A stretch of DNA of 57,696 bases from Verrucomicrobiota bacterium (GCA_020831625.1 JAFIGD010000032.1:1-57696); one strand, 5' to 3'; shown: positions 1 through 9,045, counted from the first letter of the stretch. Numbers and translations are program-made. The notes: a model not told the origin generated them from the letters alone.

Positions 1-422
1 AAATCACACATCCGGTCGATCACCTGCGCATCCAGTTTCTTCTGATCCTCCTCCGAATGCAGCCCGTAAAACCCCTCCCACTCCTTCACCTTATCCTTCG
101 ACCACACCAGCTTCAACCGCCGCACAACCTCCTCATGCCCAATCTCCTCCTTCTCCGGCACCCAAAGCAACAGGTGAAAATGATTCGACATCACACAATA
201 CGTCACCACCGTAATCCCCGAAAACTCCGCCCACCGGAACGCCAGTTCCCTGAACGCCTCCTTCTCTTTGGTACCCAGCAAGAAATCCTGACCCCGCACG
301 CGACTCGTCACATGCACAAAATACCCGCCCTCTTTCGGCAGCACCCGCTCCCGCTTTCGGACAACCTTCTCCACACAAGGCCACCCCGGCCCCGGAATCT
401 TCGATGACAACGGAATAATCAT
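1..422 (-). CDS. REP-associated tyrosine transposase (RAYT, Y1/IS200-like), 3' end off the window
   Basis: This reading frame is open to the window edge. It begins at ATG 422, with an in-frame TAG 12 nt upstream and a GGGAG ribosome site. About 140 residues are visible. They include the segment MSNHFHLLLWVPE, whose HFH is the HUH metal-binding motif of Y1_Tnp/RAYT transposases, preceded by the typical GGYFVHVTSRV beta strand. The catalytic tyrosine should lie beyond the edge and cannot be checked. RAYTs are single-copy, domesticated relatives of IS200 transposases that process short palindromic REP/REPIN elements. This matters here because paired palindromes occur at 2303, 9944 and 40091. Family assignment is confident; activity is unknown. 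Confidence 0.85.
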   Translation of the reverse strand, partial: MIIPLSSKIPGPGWPCVEKVVRKRERVLPKEGGYFVHVTSRVRGQDFLLGTKEKEAFRELAFRWAEFSGITVVTYCVMSNHFHLLLWVPEKEEIGHEEVVRRLKLVWSKDKVKEWEGFYGLHSEEDQKKLDAQVIDRMCD

Positions 423-500
423 AACCACTCCCTATCCCACAAATCACCAGATTCAAGCCAAAAATTCTTTAAAATACCTGTTAATTTAAGATCCTTTTAA

Positions 501-524
501 ATCCGTAAATCCGGATTCACGGAA
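501..524 (-). terminator. Inverted repeat just after the pseudokinase gene, possible terminator
   Basis: Two 12-nt arms (501-512 and 513-524) match at 10 of 12 positions around a central TCCGGA. They start directly after the stop codon at 525-527. The tract that follows on the minus strand (TTTAAAAGG) is only weakly T-rich, so a role in termination is a guess. Confidence 0.4.
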
Positions 525-2483
525 TTACTTAAGGGGTGAATCGTTGTCCGACGCATCCCAGTTTAGCTGAAAATCGCCATGAGGGCTTTGAAAATTCAAA
601 CACCAGTCTTTGGGGGAGTCGGGGACATTCCTGGAAAAATAGATGGCGGTGCTGGTCAGCTCTGCCAGTTGCTTAAAGGCATGATAGGCCGGGCGTGGCC
701 GCCAGCCGGACGGGGCGCGGTCATCAATCAGTCCGAAACCGTGCGCCGCCAAATTCCACCAGTACACCCTCTCCGCCATGCCGCTACAAAGGGCCAACAA
801 AACATACCGCACCATGTAGGCGGCGTAGGTTTCCTCATCCACGCTTGGATCATTGAGCCGCAGTCCCGGACTCTGATACGGACTCCCCACCGGCGACCAC
901 ACCCCCGTCCCCGCCAACGGCCAATTCACTTCGCTGACCACCACCCGCTCTTCGCACGCGGGATGTACCCGGGCAATCGCCCTGGCCATCGCCAGTTTTC
1001 TCACCGTGTCATATCCCGCCTGCTCATTTTCCGGCGCGCCCCGCCGGTCCACATACATATGGTGTGAAAAAACCGACCAGCCCACCCCCTCCGGCACCTG
1101 ATCCAAAAACGGCAGCAGTCTCGGAAATTCAAAATCAATCCCGGCCGGTCCCCACAAGGGAATCTGCGGATACCGATCGTGCCATCCCGAAAACGGAGAG
1201 ATCAATTGCTGATATTCTTTTAAATTCCATACTCCCCACTTCACCCGATTGATCGCATGTCCCACCTCAAAGGCCTCCACAAATCCGCTCAGGCTCCCAC
1301 CCGCCCTCTCCACAAAATCGGCCCATTTGTCCGGGAACCGCACCGCGCGCCGATCCTGCACCAGCGCCACCACCACCCGATGACCCTCGGCCTGCAATTT
1401 CCGCACCGCCTCCACCGCATAGCGCTGGCGTGAAAGGCTTTCATGATGATACAAGCGCACCAACAAAGGCAACGGACCCAGCGGGGTCAGCCACTTACGC
1501 TCTTTATCAAACCGCTCCGGCTCCAGATTGATGCTTAATCCCAAGCGGCCTTTCAGTTCGACCGGCTTGGTCCATGCCTCCGCCATCAGCGCCTCACACG
1601 CCCGCCGAATTTTCCGTCCATGCCGTAGGGAAGCCCCCGCGATCTCCAACCCGTCCGCGACCCGATAGTATTTCCGCTTGTCGCGACTCCTCAGAGCCGG
1701 AACCGCCTGCATCGAACGATCATCCCAAATCCACACATCCTTATCCGACAAGGCCATCCGCCCGGAATCCGTCCCGCATCCGCGCCCCAAACAGCGCCTC
1801 GCCCGTCTCACCGCCTGCTTGAACGCATCAGACACCGGATCGGGTGTCGTCATCATTTCCCAGAAGACCCGCTCCATATCCGAAGGAAGCCGGACACCCG
1901 CGACATCGCCGCCCCGCATTCGATCTGACATCCCGTCCGCAAAACGCCCCTTCTCCACATTCAACAGCCAGGCCTTCTCCCAGCCGCCCTCCCCGTCCTC
2001 CCGCAGCCAGACACTCCGCATATCCAGCCCCCGATGCTCGAATCCCGCCCCGTGCATCGCCCGCAGGGTGTCCGCAACCGTCTGAAGCAGAGCCATGATG
2101 CGCCGACACAACGGATCCTCATGCACAAGGCTCAGCCAGGCCGCCTCAAACGAAAGCCCTCCCCGCAACACTTCCGAAACCCACACCGCCCCCGATTCAA
2201 AACGCGCCCAGGCCACCGGCCGCGGCACCGGAACCCCGGCGTCAGCCAACCGAACCGCGTTTTCGAACGCCTGTTTTGCAAACGCCGGGTCATCAAAGAC
2301 TTTTCCGAACATCGGAAAACCGTTCCCCGGCGTTTCCGAACATCGGAAAACCCGCAGTCCCTCCCGCTCCTCCCAATCCAGGGCCGGACAGGTGTCCAAC
2401 TTCAGCAACCAGGCCCGCAACGCCGGCGAGTCCACATCCGCTGCGATTTCACCGGGAAACGGCTCCGCCTCAGAAATGCACAC
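525..2483 (-). CDS. Fusion of KdkA-like pseudokinase and clan GH-A-like glycosidase domain
   Basis: The start chosen is GTG at 2483, which has a GGGAGAG site 5 nt upstream and overlaps the previous gene by 14 nt; an ATG at 2528 would overlap more and lacks a site. The product is about 652 aa. The N-terminal ~250 residues resemble Kdo/heptose kinases (KdkA/WaaP): FGKVFDD, then EHRGLDMRSVWL and LLNVEKGRF. These align with the catalytic HxDLxxxN and IDFxxGR motifs, but the Asp, Asn and second Asp are Gly, Ser and Asn, so it is probably a pseudokinase. The C-terminal ~360 residues look like a GH39-type TIM barrel (VVSEVNWPLAGTG supplies a nucleophile-like Glu), while the usual NEP acid/base motif appears as FEVGHAIN. 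A role in LPS or capsule biology is inferred. Confidence 0.6.
   Translation of the reverse strand: MCISEAEPFPGEIAADVDSPALRAWLLKLDTCPALDWEEREGLRVFRCSETPGNGFPMFGKVFDDPAFAKQAFENAVRLADAGVPVPRPVAWARFESGAVWVSEVLRGGLSFEAAWLSLVHEDPLCRRIMALLQTVADTLRAMHGAGFEHRGLDMRSVWLREDGEGGWEKAWLLNVEKGRFADGMSDRMRGGDVAGVRLPSDMERVFWEMMTTPDPVSDAFKQAVRRARRCLGRGCGTDSGRMALSDKDVWIWDDRSMQAVPALRSRDKRKYYRVADGLEIAGASLRHGRKIRRACEALMAEAWTKPVELKGRLGLSINLEPERFDKERKWLTPLGPLPLLVRLYHHESLSRQRYAVEAVRKLQAEGHRVVVALVQDRRAVRFPDKWADFVERAGGSLSGFVEAFEVGHAINRVKWGVWNLKEYQQLISPFSGWHDRYPQIPLWGPAGIDFEFPRLLPFLDQVPEGVGWSVFSHHMYVDRRGAPENEQAGYDTVRKLAMARAIARVHPACEERVVVSEVNWPLAGTGVWSPVGSPYQSPGLRLNDPSVDEETYAAYMVRYVLLALCSGMAERVYWWNLAAHGFGLIDDRAPSGWRPRPAYHAFKQLAELTSTAIYFSRNVPDSPKDWCLNFQSPHGDFQLNWDASDNDSPLK
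2303..2348. repeat. Paired TTCCGA-nnn-TCGGAA palindromes, 31 nt apart, inside a coding region
   Basis: Two copies of TTCCGAACATCGGAA begin at 2303 and 2334. The same doublet with the same 31-nt offset recurs at 9944/9975 and 40091/40122. Here it is translated in frame within the kinase domain, giving roughly VFRCSETPGNGFPMFGK. The arrangement resembles a REPIN (a REP doublet). Confidence 0.8.
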
Positions 2484-3432
2484 GACTGCTCTCCCGGGAA
2501 GGGGAACGCACCGAATCCACCACCACAATCATCACCATCAACACCAGCGTCAACAGCCAGCCGTCATCAAATTTGGCGCTGTGCCCGAACCAGGCGCTGC
2601 GCGGAATCTCCGCAATGGTCGTCTGCCTGGAAATCACTTTGATCAAACCCACCGCCGACGCGTGCAGCCCAACCGCATACCAGATATCCCCCCTGCGCGC
2701 CACCATCCGGCACAACAGGATCCCGAACAAAAACATGTTCAACAGCTTCAGAAAACCAAATTGCTCCATCCGCAATCCATCCAGAAACGACGACTGAACC
2801 GCCGCGAACACGCCCGCCTCAAAACTCTCCGGGCTGGCCTTCAAAAAATGAGCATAAGCGAAAATCAGACTCGAAACCACCGCGCCCGTCCAGGCGCCCC
2901 AACAGCGGGCCATGGAGCGGTAAAGCACGCCGCGGGTCAGCGTCTCCTCCAGAATTCCCACCCCGATTCCGGTAATCAAAAATCCCGACAGAATACTGCC
3001 GATCCAGGAGCCCAACGAAAACGGCTCCCAAGCCCGGGCACCGGAAATCATCGCCAGGGCGAAAATTCCGCCCACCGAAATCAAACCCAGCGCAAAGCCC
3101 CGGTACGCATCCCGCCGTTGCGCTTCCGCGGAGCGCTGCGGATTGTCCCACCCGAGATCCGAAAGCCCCTGCCAACCGATTTGTTTCAACATCCACGGAC
3201 CCAGCAAAACCGCCACCACCGTTTGAATCCGCCGCGTAATCCGCGACCCTCCGTGATTCTCCACCAGAGAAGACACAAAGCCCTCCTCCTGCGAAAGACC
3301 ATACCGGACCAAAAACGCCCCTAAAAAAGCGCCCCCCACCAAGGCCGCGACCACATAGAACCCGAACCACCAGGCCGCTTGTACGGGATCCTGCCGGTTT
3401 CTCCAGGAACCAGGTTGGATTAAAATGCTCAT
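2470..3432 (-). CDS. CPBP-family intramembrane glutamic protease
   Basis: This 320-aa, multi-pass membrane protein carries the CPBP (CaaX protease/Abi) motifs in order: EETLTRG (the EExxxR motif), FAYAHF (FxxxH) and a late GLHA. The family includes Rce1-like prenyl proteases, bacteriocin-immunity proteins and PEP-CTERM/exosortase partners, so the substrate cannot be predicted. The start ATG at 3432 is 33 nt from a palindromic TTGCAA (3465-3470), which could act as a -35 element for this gene. It precedes the pseudokinase-glycosidase gene on the same strand, with a short overlap, and is probably cotranscribed with it. It diverges from the PDZ gene. Confidence 0.85.
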   Translation of the reverse strand: MSILIQPGSWRNRQDPVQAAWWFGFYVVAALVGGAFLGAFLVRYGLSQEEGFVSSLVENHGGSRITRRIQTVVAVLLGPWMLKQIGWQGLSDLGWDNPQRSAEAQRRDAYRGFALGLISVGGIFALAMISGARAWEPFSLGSWIGSILSGFLITGIGVGILEETLTRGVLYRSMARCWGAWTGAVVSSLIFAYAHFLKASPESFEAGVFAAVQSSFLDGLRMEQFGFLKLLNMFLFGILLCRMVARRGDIWYAVGLHASAVGLIKVISRQTTIAEIPRSAWFGHSAKFDDGWLLTLVLMVMIVVVDSVRSPSRESSRVHF

Positions 3433-3479
3433 AAGAGTGACCCCATGCCTTTTATTTAAGGGTTTTGCAATGCAAATGA

Positions 3480-3508
3480 TTGATCTTGCCCCCGGGAACC
3501 GCTAGCCT
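3480..3508 (+). promoter_or_regulatory. Predicted leaderless promoter of the PDZ gene
   Basis: TTGATC (3480-3485), 17 nt, TAGCCT (3503-3508), then 6 nt to ATG 3515. No ribosome site precedes the ATG, so transcription would start at or within a base or two of the start codon. The geometry is the same as at 8462, 9011, 12449, 27726 and 51013. Confidence 0.5.
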
Positions 3509-3514
3509 TTTCCC

Positions 3515-4282
3515 ATGCGCAAACGCACCGTCATTGAACTTTCGCTTATCGTGCCCCTACTCTTTGTCGGCATTCATGTCTGGCAGCGCGGCTTTAACCG
3601 CCCCGTCAATCCGAATCCGCCGGAGGAAAATGAAGAACCATCTGCCCATCGGGTGCAGGACCTTATCCGCCGCACCCCGTCCGCTCCCCCCGCCCCCGGG
3701 CCCGCGACCGCGCCGACACCGCCACCCGCCCTCGAAACGCCTCAACCCTCCCTCGTCACCCTTCAGGTCCTCGAAGCCGACGGCTCCATCCCCGTCGATG
3801 CCGTCCTCGTGTTCTCCCCCGACGGCTCCCTCTACGAATCCGCCCCCCTCGGGCTGCTCACCCTCTCCGCCGACCCCGGAACCCTCACTCTGCAGGCCTC
3901 CGCGACCGACGGCGCCGCCCTCCGCCTCTCCGAGGCCCACACCCTCCGCCTCGAGCCCGGCGAACGCCACACCCTCCAAATCCGCCTCCCCCCGGCAGAA
4001 CGTCCCCACGCCGATCCCGGATTCGCGCTCCTTCCCGGCGAAGACTACGCCCTTATCACCGAAATCCTTCCCGGCAGCCCCGCCCAGCTCGCCGGCCTCC
4101 AACCCGGTGACGCCGTGATCGCAGTGGACGGCGTGCCCACCGCCTCCCTGAACGCCGAACAACTGGAGACCCTCCTGTTCGGGCCGCAGGATGAACCCGT
4201 CCGCCTCAGCCTCATTCTCCAACATGACAACGGCGAATTTGAAGAAGTTGAAGCCCTCGTCAACCGTCTCACCACCCCCTAG
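3515..4282 (+). CDS. Membrane-anchored PDZ-domain protein
   Basis: The 255-aa product has one N-terminal membrane anchor (about residues 8-24), a proline/alanine-rich linker (about 30-85), a beta-rich middle region and a C-terminal PDZ domain. The PDZ core reads ITEILPGSPAQLAGLQPGD followed by AVIAVDG, the usual carboxylate-binding fold. No protease domain is attached, so it is probably a periplasmic adaptor or scaffold. The cardiolipin synthase gene follows after 8 nt, which suggests cotranscription. The start ATG sits 6 nt after a -10-like hexamer. Fold assignment is secure; function is unknown. Confidence 0.75.
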   Translation: MRKRTVIELSLIVPLLFVGIHVWQRGFNRPVNPNPPEENEEPSAHRVQDLIRRTPSAPPAPGPATAPTPPPALETPQPSLVTLQVLEADGSIPVDAVLVFSPDGSLYESAPLGLLTLSADPGTLTLQASATDGAALRLSEAHTLRLEPGERHTLQIRLPPAERPHADPGFALLPGEDYALITEILPGSPAQLAGLQPGDAVIAVDGVPTASLNAEQLETLLFGPQDEPVRLSLILQHDNGEFEEVEALVNRLTTP

Positions 4283-4290
4283 ACCGCCTC

Positions 4291-5733
4291 ATGACTTTTC
4301 ACGATAAACTGTACGTCTTCATGACGTTCCTCACCTTTGGATTTTATGTGCTGGGCTGGCTCTCCGCCCTGCACACAATCATGAACGCCCGAACCTCTCA
4401 GGGCGCCATCGCCTGGGCCATCAGCCTCAGCACCTTCCCCTTTATCGCCCTGCCGCTCTACTGGATTTTCGGCCGCACCCGGTTCAACGGCTATGTCGAC
4501 GCCCGCCGCAGCCGCGATCAGCACACCAATCCCCTCATCAAAGAAACCCTCGACAAACTTCCCGACGCCCTGCCGGACACCCTGGACCGCACCCCCGACG
4601 AACTCGTCTTCGAACGCCTCGCCGCCCTCCCCTACACACATCTCAATCAACTGGATCTGCTCACCACGGGAGCCGACACCTTCAAGGCGGTCTTCTCCGC
4701 CATGCGTGAGGCGCAGTCCTACATTCTGATTCAGTTCTATATTTTCCGCGACGACGACATCGGTCAATCCCTGCTCCGCGAAATCCGAGCCGCCCGGGAG
4801 CGGGGCATTCGCGTCTATTTCCTGTACGACGAAATCGGCTGCGCGCGTCTGCCCGGGAGCTATATTCAAGCCGTTCGCGACACCGGCTCCCGGATCAGCG
4901 GATTCCGCACCACCCGCGGCCCGCGGAACCGCTTCCAGCTCAACTTCCGCAACCACCGGAAATCGGTGGTGGTCGACGGCCGGGTCGGCTTTGTCGGCGG
5001 CTACAACGTGGGCGACGAATATCTGGGCCGCAGCCCGAAATTCGGCCCCTGGCGCGACACCCACTGTCAAATCCTCGGCCCCGCCGTGCTCGCCGTGCAA
5101 CTCGCCTTTGTTTCCGACTGGAACTGGGCCAACGGCGCCTTTCCCGCGGAACTCGACTGGACCCCGCTGCCCGCCCCGGACCGCGATGAGAAAGTTCTCG
5201 TCGTGCCCTCGGGACCCGCCGATGAATTCGAGACCTGGAAACTGCTCATGCTGCAGTGCATCCGACAGGCCAACAAACGCTTCTGGCTGGTCAGCCCCTA
5301 CTTTGTGCCCGACAGCGACATCATCAGCGCGCTGCAGCTCGCCGCCCTGCGCGGGGTTGAAGTCCGCATCATGCTCCCCGAAAAGCCCGATCATCTCATG
5401 GTCTGGCTGGCCTCCTTCACGTTTCTCTCCCAGATCAACCTTCCGAATCTCACCTTCCACCGCTACACCCCCGGCTTTCTGCATCAAAAAGTTCTGCTGG
5501 TGGACCGCGATCTCGCCGTCGTCGGCACCGCCAACGCCGACAACCGCTCCTTCCGCCTCAACTTCGAGATGTCCATCCTCAGCCAGTCACCGCGCTTTGT
5601 CAAAAACGTCGAAGCCATGCTGGAGGAGGATTTTAAGCATTGCCGTATCAGCACCGCCGAAGAGTACGCCCGCCGCTCATTCCCGTTCCGTTTCGCGGCC
5701 CAGGTCAGCCGCCTCATGGCCCCCGTGCTCTAA
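4291..5733 (+). CDS. cls: Cardiolipin synthase (phospholipase D superfamily)
   Basis: The 480-aa length is normal for bacterial ClsA. Two N-terminal membrane segments (about residues 8-28 and 36-56) are followed by two phospholipase D domains. Each carries an HxK(x)4D motif: NHRKSVVVD near residue 220 and LHQKVLLVD near residue 397. The enzyme joins two phosphatidylglycerol molecules to make cardiolipin and glycerol at the inner membrane. The gene follows the PDZ gene closely on the same strand and converges with fabB, leaving only 8 nt between the stops. Confidence 0.92.
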   Translation: MTFHDKLYVFMTFLTFGFYVLGWLSALHTIMNARTSQGAIAWAISLSTFPFIALPLYWIFGRTRFNGYVDARRSRDQHTNPLIKETLDKLPDALPDTLDRTPDELVFERLAALPYTHLNQLDLLTTGADTFKAVFSAMREAQSYILIQFYIFRDDDIGQSLLREIRAARERGIRVYFLYDEIGCARLPGSYIQAVRDTGSRISGFRTTRGPRNRFQLNFRNHRKSVVVDGRVGFVGGYNVGDEYLGRSPKFGPWRDTHCQILGPAVLAVQLAFVSDWNWANGAFPAELDWTPLPAPDRDEKVLVVPSGPADEFETWKLLMLQCIRQANKRFWLVSPYFVPDSDIISALQLAALRGVEVRIMLPEKPDHLMVWLASFTFLSQINLPNLTFHRYTPGFLHQKVLLVDRDLAVVGTANADNRSFRLNFEMSILSQSPRFVKNVEAMLEEDFKHCRISTAEEYARRSFPFRFAAQVSRLMAPVL

Positions 5734-5741
5734 TTTTCGTC

Positions 5742-6959
5742 TTAAATCTTCCGTAAAACCAGCGTCGCGTTGGTTCCGCCGAAACCGAAGCTGTTGCTCA
5801 TCACCGTGGTGAGCCCGGCGTTTTCGACCGCCTTGTTAAACACAATCGGCATGCCTTCGGCTTCGGGATCGAGCGTTTCCATGTGCATGGTCGGCGCAAT
5901 GAAATCATGGCCCAGCATCAGCAGACAATAAACAGCCTCGTTGGAGCCGGCCGCGCCAAGCGCGTGCCCGGTGATGGATTTCGTGGAGCTGATGGGCGGC
6001 ATTTTATCGCCGAAAACGTTATGAATCGCTTTGAGTTCCGTTATATCCCCCGCCGGAGTGCTGGTGCCGTGGGTGTTGATATAATCAATGGGGGTGTCGC
6101 AGGTGGCCATCGCCATTTTCATGCAGCGCCCGGCACCTTCGCCGGAGGGAGCGACCATGTTGTCGGTGCCGTCGGAGGTGGCTCCGTAACCGACAACTTC
6201 GCCGTAAATCGTGGCCCCGCGGGCCTTGGCGTGCTCAAGCTCCTCCAGAACCAGCATGCTCGCGCCGCCGGAAATCACAAACCCGTCGCGCTTTGCGTCA
6301 TAGGGACGCGACGCGGTATCCGGCCGGTCGTTGTACTCGCTGCTCAGCGCGCCCATGGCGTCGAACATCACCGTGGAGGCCCAGAAAATCTCCTCGCCGC
6401 CGCCGGCGAAAACAATATCCTGCTTGCCGGCCTGAATCAGTTCCGTGCCGTTTCCGATGCAATGGGCGCTGGTGGCGCAGGCGGAACTGATACTATAGTT
6501 GTGCCCGCGAATCTTGAACGCCGTCGCCAGACAGGCGCTGTTGGTGCTGGACATCGTCCGGGGCACCATGTACGGACCCACCCGTTTCGGACCCTTGGTC
6601 TGGGTCAGCTCAACCGTGGCCGCCACGTTCTTGGTGGAAGTTCCCCCGGTGCCTGTAATCAGGCCGGTCCGGTCGTTGGACACCAAATCCTCGCTCAGAC
6701 CCGCATGCTCAATCGCCTCCCGCAGCGCGATATAGTTGTAGGCAGCGCCCTCCCCCATGAAGCGCAACAGCTTCCGGTCCACGTGATCCTCAACATTCAG
6801 GTTGATCGGACCATACACATGACTCCGAAACCCTTTGTCACAGTACTCCTGCGAAAATTTCAGGCCGGATTTCCCCGCTTTCAGAGATTCTAAAACCTCC
6901 TCCTTATTATTTCCGATGCTACTGACAATTCCATAACCGGTGACAACGACTCTACGCAT
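5742..6959 (-). CDS. fabB: 3-oxoacyl-ACP synthase I, FabB type
   Basis: This 405-aa condensing enzyme carries the Cys-His-His triad: [15 protein letters not shown] (Cys161), [12 protein letters not shown] and [15 protein letters not shown]. Long stretches are recognisably the Escherichia coli FabB sequence, for example the N-terminus GIVSSIGNN and the C-terminus [18 protein letters not shown], rather than FabF. FabB elongates acyl-ACP and is needed with FabA for anaerobic synthesis of unsaturated fatty acids. No fabA or acyl carrier protein gene is in the window. ATG 6959 has a GGAG site about 9 nt upstream. Gene identity is very likely; acquisition by transfer is an inference. Confidence 0.9.
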   Translation of the reverse strand: MRRVVVTGYGIVSSIGNNKEEVLESLKAGKSGLKFSQEYCDKGFRSHVYGPINLNVEDHVDRKLLRFMGEGAAYNYIALREAIEHAGLSEDLVSNDRTGLITGTGGTSTKNVAATVELTQTKGPKRVGPYMVPRTMSSTNSACLATAFKIRGHNYSISSACATSAHCIGNGTELIQAGKQDIVFAGGGEEIFWASTVMFDAMGALSSEYNDRPDTASRPYDAKRDGFVISGGASMLVLEELEHAKARGATIYGEVVGYGATSDGTDNMVAPSGEGAGRCMKMAMATCDTPIDYINTHGTSTPAGDITELKAIHNVFGDKMPPISSTKSITGHALGAAGSNEAVYCLLMLGHDFIAPTMHMETLDPEAEGMPIVFNKAVENAGLTTVMSNSFGFGGTNATLVLRKI

Positions 6960-7201
6960 GTTGAGACTCCAACTTTTCTAAAGGGTTAGCATGTGCGGTT
7001 GCCCCATACCAAGTTTCCCCGCCTCCCGTCCATCAAAAACGCATGTTTTTGAATCATCCTTGGCGAATCCAGGCCCCCGGGGTCAAGCCCGCTCCCGAAT
7101 CGAATCATTTTTGCGCCCGTTTGGGCCATGACTATTGGGTATTGAAATCTTTCGCGGATGTGATACCCGAAAATTCAACCTTAACCCGATACAATCATCT
7201 T

Positions 7202-8428
7202 ATGGCTAAAATCAACCCCGCTTACCGCCGGCTCACCGCCGGATACCTCTTCCCCGAAATCGCCCGCCGCACCCGCGAATTCCAGGCCGCGAATCCCGAA
7301 GCCGCCATCCTCCGCCTCGGCATCGGCGACACCACCGAGCCCCTCGTCCCCGAAATCATCGCCGGCCTCCACACCGCCGTGGATCACCTCGCCTCCCGCG
7401 AAACTTACACCGGCTACGGCGACTCCGAAGGCCAACCCCCGCTGCGGCAGGCCATTGCCGACCTCTACCGCTCCCTCGGCGCAGATGTGAATCCCGGGGA
7501 TGTCTTTGTCAGCGACGGCGCCAAATCCGACTCCTCCAACATCCAGTCCATCTTCGCGACCGACAGTCTCGTCGCCGTCCAGGACCCCGCCTATCCCGTC
7601 TACGTCGACTCCAACGTCATGTCCGGCCGCACCGGGCTCAAAAACGACCTCGGACAGTACGAGGGCCTCCTCTACATGCCCTGCACCGCCGAAAACAACT
7701 TCTTCCCCGAACTGCCCGACCGCAAAGTCGACCTCATATACCTCTGCAGCCCCAACAACCCCACCGGCGCCGTGGCCACCCGCGAACAGCTCACCGCCTT
7801 CGTCAACTACGCCCGCGAACACAAAGCCGTCATCATTTTCGACAGTGCCTACGCCGATTTCATCACCGATCCGGAACTCCCCCGCTCCATCTACGAAATT
7901 CCCGGGGCCCGTGAATGCGCCATCGAACTCAACAGCTTTTCCAAATCCGCCGGCTTCACCGGCGTGCGCCTCGGCTGGGCCGTTGTTCCCGCCGAACTTC
8001 AGGCCGAAGACAGCAAACCCGGCGAACTGCATAAAATGTGGACCCGCCGCCAGAACACCTTCTTCAACGGCGCCTCCAACATCGTCCAGGCCGGCGGCAT
8101 CGCCGCTCTCTCCCCCGCCGGACGCGCGCAGACCCTCGAAATCGTCAAATACTACATGGAAAACGCTGCCATCATCCGCGCCTGCCTCGAAGCGCGCGGC
8201 CTGACCGTCTACGGCGGTGTCAACGCCCCCTATGTCTGGCTCAAAACCCCCGAAGGCATCGACTCCTGGGGCTTTTTTGACAAGCTCCTCACCGAATGCA
8301 ACGTCGTCGGCACCCCCGGCGCCGGCTTCGGACCCAGCGGCGAAGGCTACTTCCGCCTCAGCGCCTTCGGCCACCGCGAAAACATCCTCAAAGCCACCGA
8401 ACGCATCCGGACACAGTTGTCGTTGTGA
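7202..8428 (+). CDS. dapL: LL-diaminopimelate aminotransferase
   Basis: The 408-aa fold-type I PLP enzyme converts tetrahydrodipicolinate plus glutamate directly to LL-diaminopimelate for lysine and peptidoglycan. Features seen are [10 protein letters not shown] near the start, [11 protein letters not shown], the conserved [24 protein letters not shown], and the PLP-lysine segment [15 protein letters not shown] near residue 248. The longer frame from 7043 adds 53 residues that do not look like the family; ATG 7202 matches the usual MAKINPAY-type start. A TACAAT hexamer (7190-7195) ends 6 nt before this ATG and no ribosome site is present, so the mRNA may be leaderless. DapL occurs in PVC bacteria, chlamydiae, cyanobacteria and plants. 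Confidence 0.92.
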   Translation: MAKINPAYRRLTAGYLFPEIARRTREFQAANPEAAILRLGIGDTTEPLVPEIIAGLHTAVDHLASRETYTGYGDSEGQPPLRQAIADLYRSLGADVNPGDVFVSDGAKSDSSNIQSIFATDSLVAVQDPAYPVYVDSNVMSGRTGLKNDLGQYEGLLYMPCTAENNFFPELPDRKVDLIYLCSPNNPTGAVATREQLTAFVNYAREHKAVIIFDSAYADFITDPELPRSIYEIPGARECAIELNSFSKSAGFTGVRLGWAVVPAELQAEDSKPGELHKMWTRRQNTFFNGASNIVQAGGIAALSPAGRAQTLEIVKYYMENAAIIRACLEARGLTVYGGVNAPYVWLKTPEGIDSWGFFDKLLTECNVVGTPGAGFGPSGEGYFRLSAFGHRENILKATERIRTQLSL

Positions 8429-8461
8429 TGGGGTGATGAGATGCTTGGATCCAAATTCACC

Positions 8462-8489
8462 TTGCATCAGCCCGGCGAAGTTATATAAT
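8462..8489 (+). promoter_or_regulatory. Predicted leaderless promoter of the Phd/RelE pair
   Basis: TTGCAT (8462-8467), 16 nt, a perfect TATAAT (8484-8489), then 6 nt to ATG 8496. There is no ribosome site. Confidence 0.55.
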
Positions 8490-8495
8490 AAATCC

Positions 8496-8747
8496 ATGAA
8501 TGCTATATATCCCATCAGCGAGGCGCAGGCGAAGCTCTCCAAACTCTGCCGCGAAGGGAACCGGTTCGTCATTGCCAACCGGAACCGCCCGGTCATGGTT
8601 GCGCTTCCCATGAACGAATTTGAGGCCCTGATGGAAACGCTGGATGTTCTCTCCGACCCCAAAGCCATGCGCGAAATCCAGCGCGCCAACGCCGGAGAAG
8701 GGACCTACAGGCCGCTGGATTTGAATGATGAAGATTTCGGCCTCTGA
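8496..8747 (+). CDS. Phd/YefM-type antitoxin
   Basis: The 83-aa protein has the Phd/YefM fold: an N-terminal DNA-binding part beginning MNAIYPISEAQAKL, with the hallmark RNRPVMVALPMNEFEAL, then an acidic C-terminal tail that would wrap the toxin. The toxin gene downstream overlaps it by 23 nt, the typical antitoxin-first order. Longer starts in this frame run into the dapL region and are not supported, whereas ATG 8496 sits 6 nt behind a consensus -10 box. The antitoxin probably represses its own promoter together with the toxin. Confidence 0.85.
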   Translation: MNAIYPISEAQAKLSKLCREGNRFVIANRNRPVMVALPMNEFEALMETLDVLSDPKAMREIQRANAGEGTYRPLDLNDEDFGL

Positions 8748-9000
8748 ACAGGTTCAAACCTGGCTCACCGCCTTGCCGCCTCAACGGAAACGCAGGGTGC
8801 GGCTCGCGCTGAGAGGTTTGGCGAAAGGACATGGCGATATCCGCCCGCTTTCCGGGAAACTGGAAGGATACAACCGCCTCCGAATCGGGGGTATGCGCAT
8901 CCTCTATCGACAAACCGCTCCCAAAGAGATTCTGCTTGAATATGCCAATACCCGCGATGTTGTTTACGAACTCTTCGAGCAGCTTCTCCACGGAAACTAA
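8725..9000 (+). CDS. RelE/ParE-superfamily toxin
   Basis: The 91-aa basic protein has the RelE fold pattern: an amphipathic helix pair (WLTALPPQRKRRVRLALRGL), then GDIRPLSGKLEGYNRLRIGGMRILY, where conserved strands carry the arginines typical of ribosome-dependent mRNA interferases. It overlaps the Phd-like antitoxin gene. An equally possible start is the next ATG at 8728. Members of this superfamily either cut mRNA on the ribosome or, in ParE, poison gyrase; the sequence alone does not decide which. Confidence 0.82.
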   Translation: MMKISASEQVQTWLTALPPQRKRRVRLALRGLAKGHGDIRPLSGKLEGYNRLRIGGMRILYRQTAPKEILLEYANTRDVVYELFEQLLHGN

Positions 9001-9010
9001 GATTTCCTCA

Positions 9011-9039
9011 TTGCAACCCCACTTAAACACCTATAGAAT
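9011..9039 (+). promoter_or_regulatory. Predicted leaderless promoter of the ferredoxin gene
   Basis: TTGCAA (9011-9016), 17 nt, TAGAAT (9034-9039), then 6 nt to ATG 9046. There is no ribosome site. Confidence 0.55.
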
Positions 9040-9045
9040 GTACGT

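Noticed and set aside
7181-8689. Long minus-strand frame (502 codons) opposite dapL, and similar ones opposite cls, hemE and the DAHP synthase
   Set aside because: Same low-complexity shadow pattern; the opposite strand carries complete, motif-bearing enzymes.
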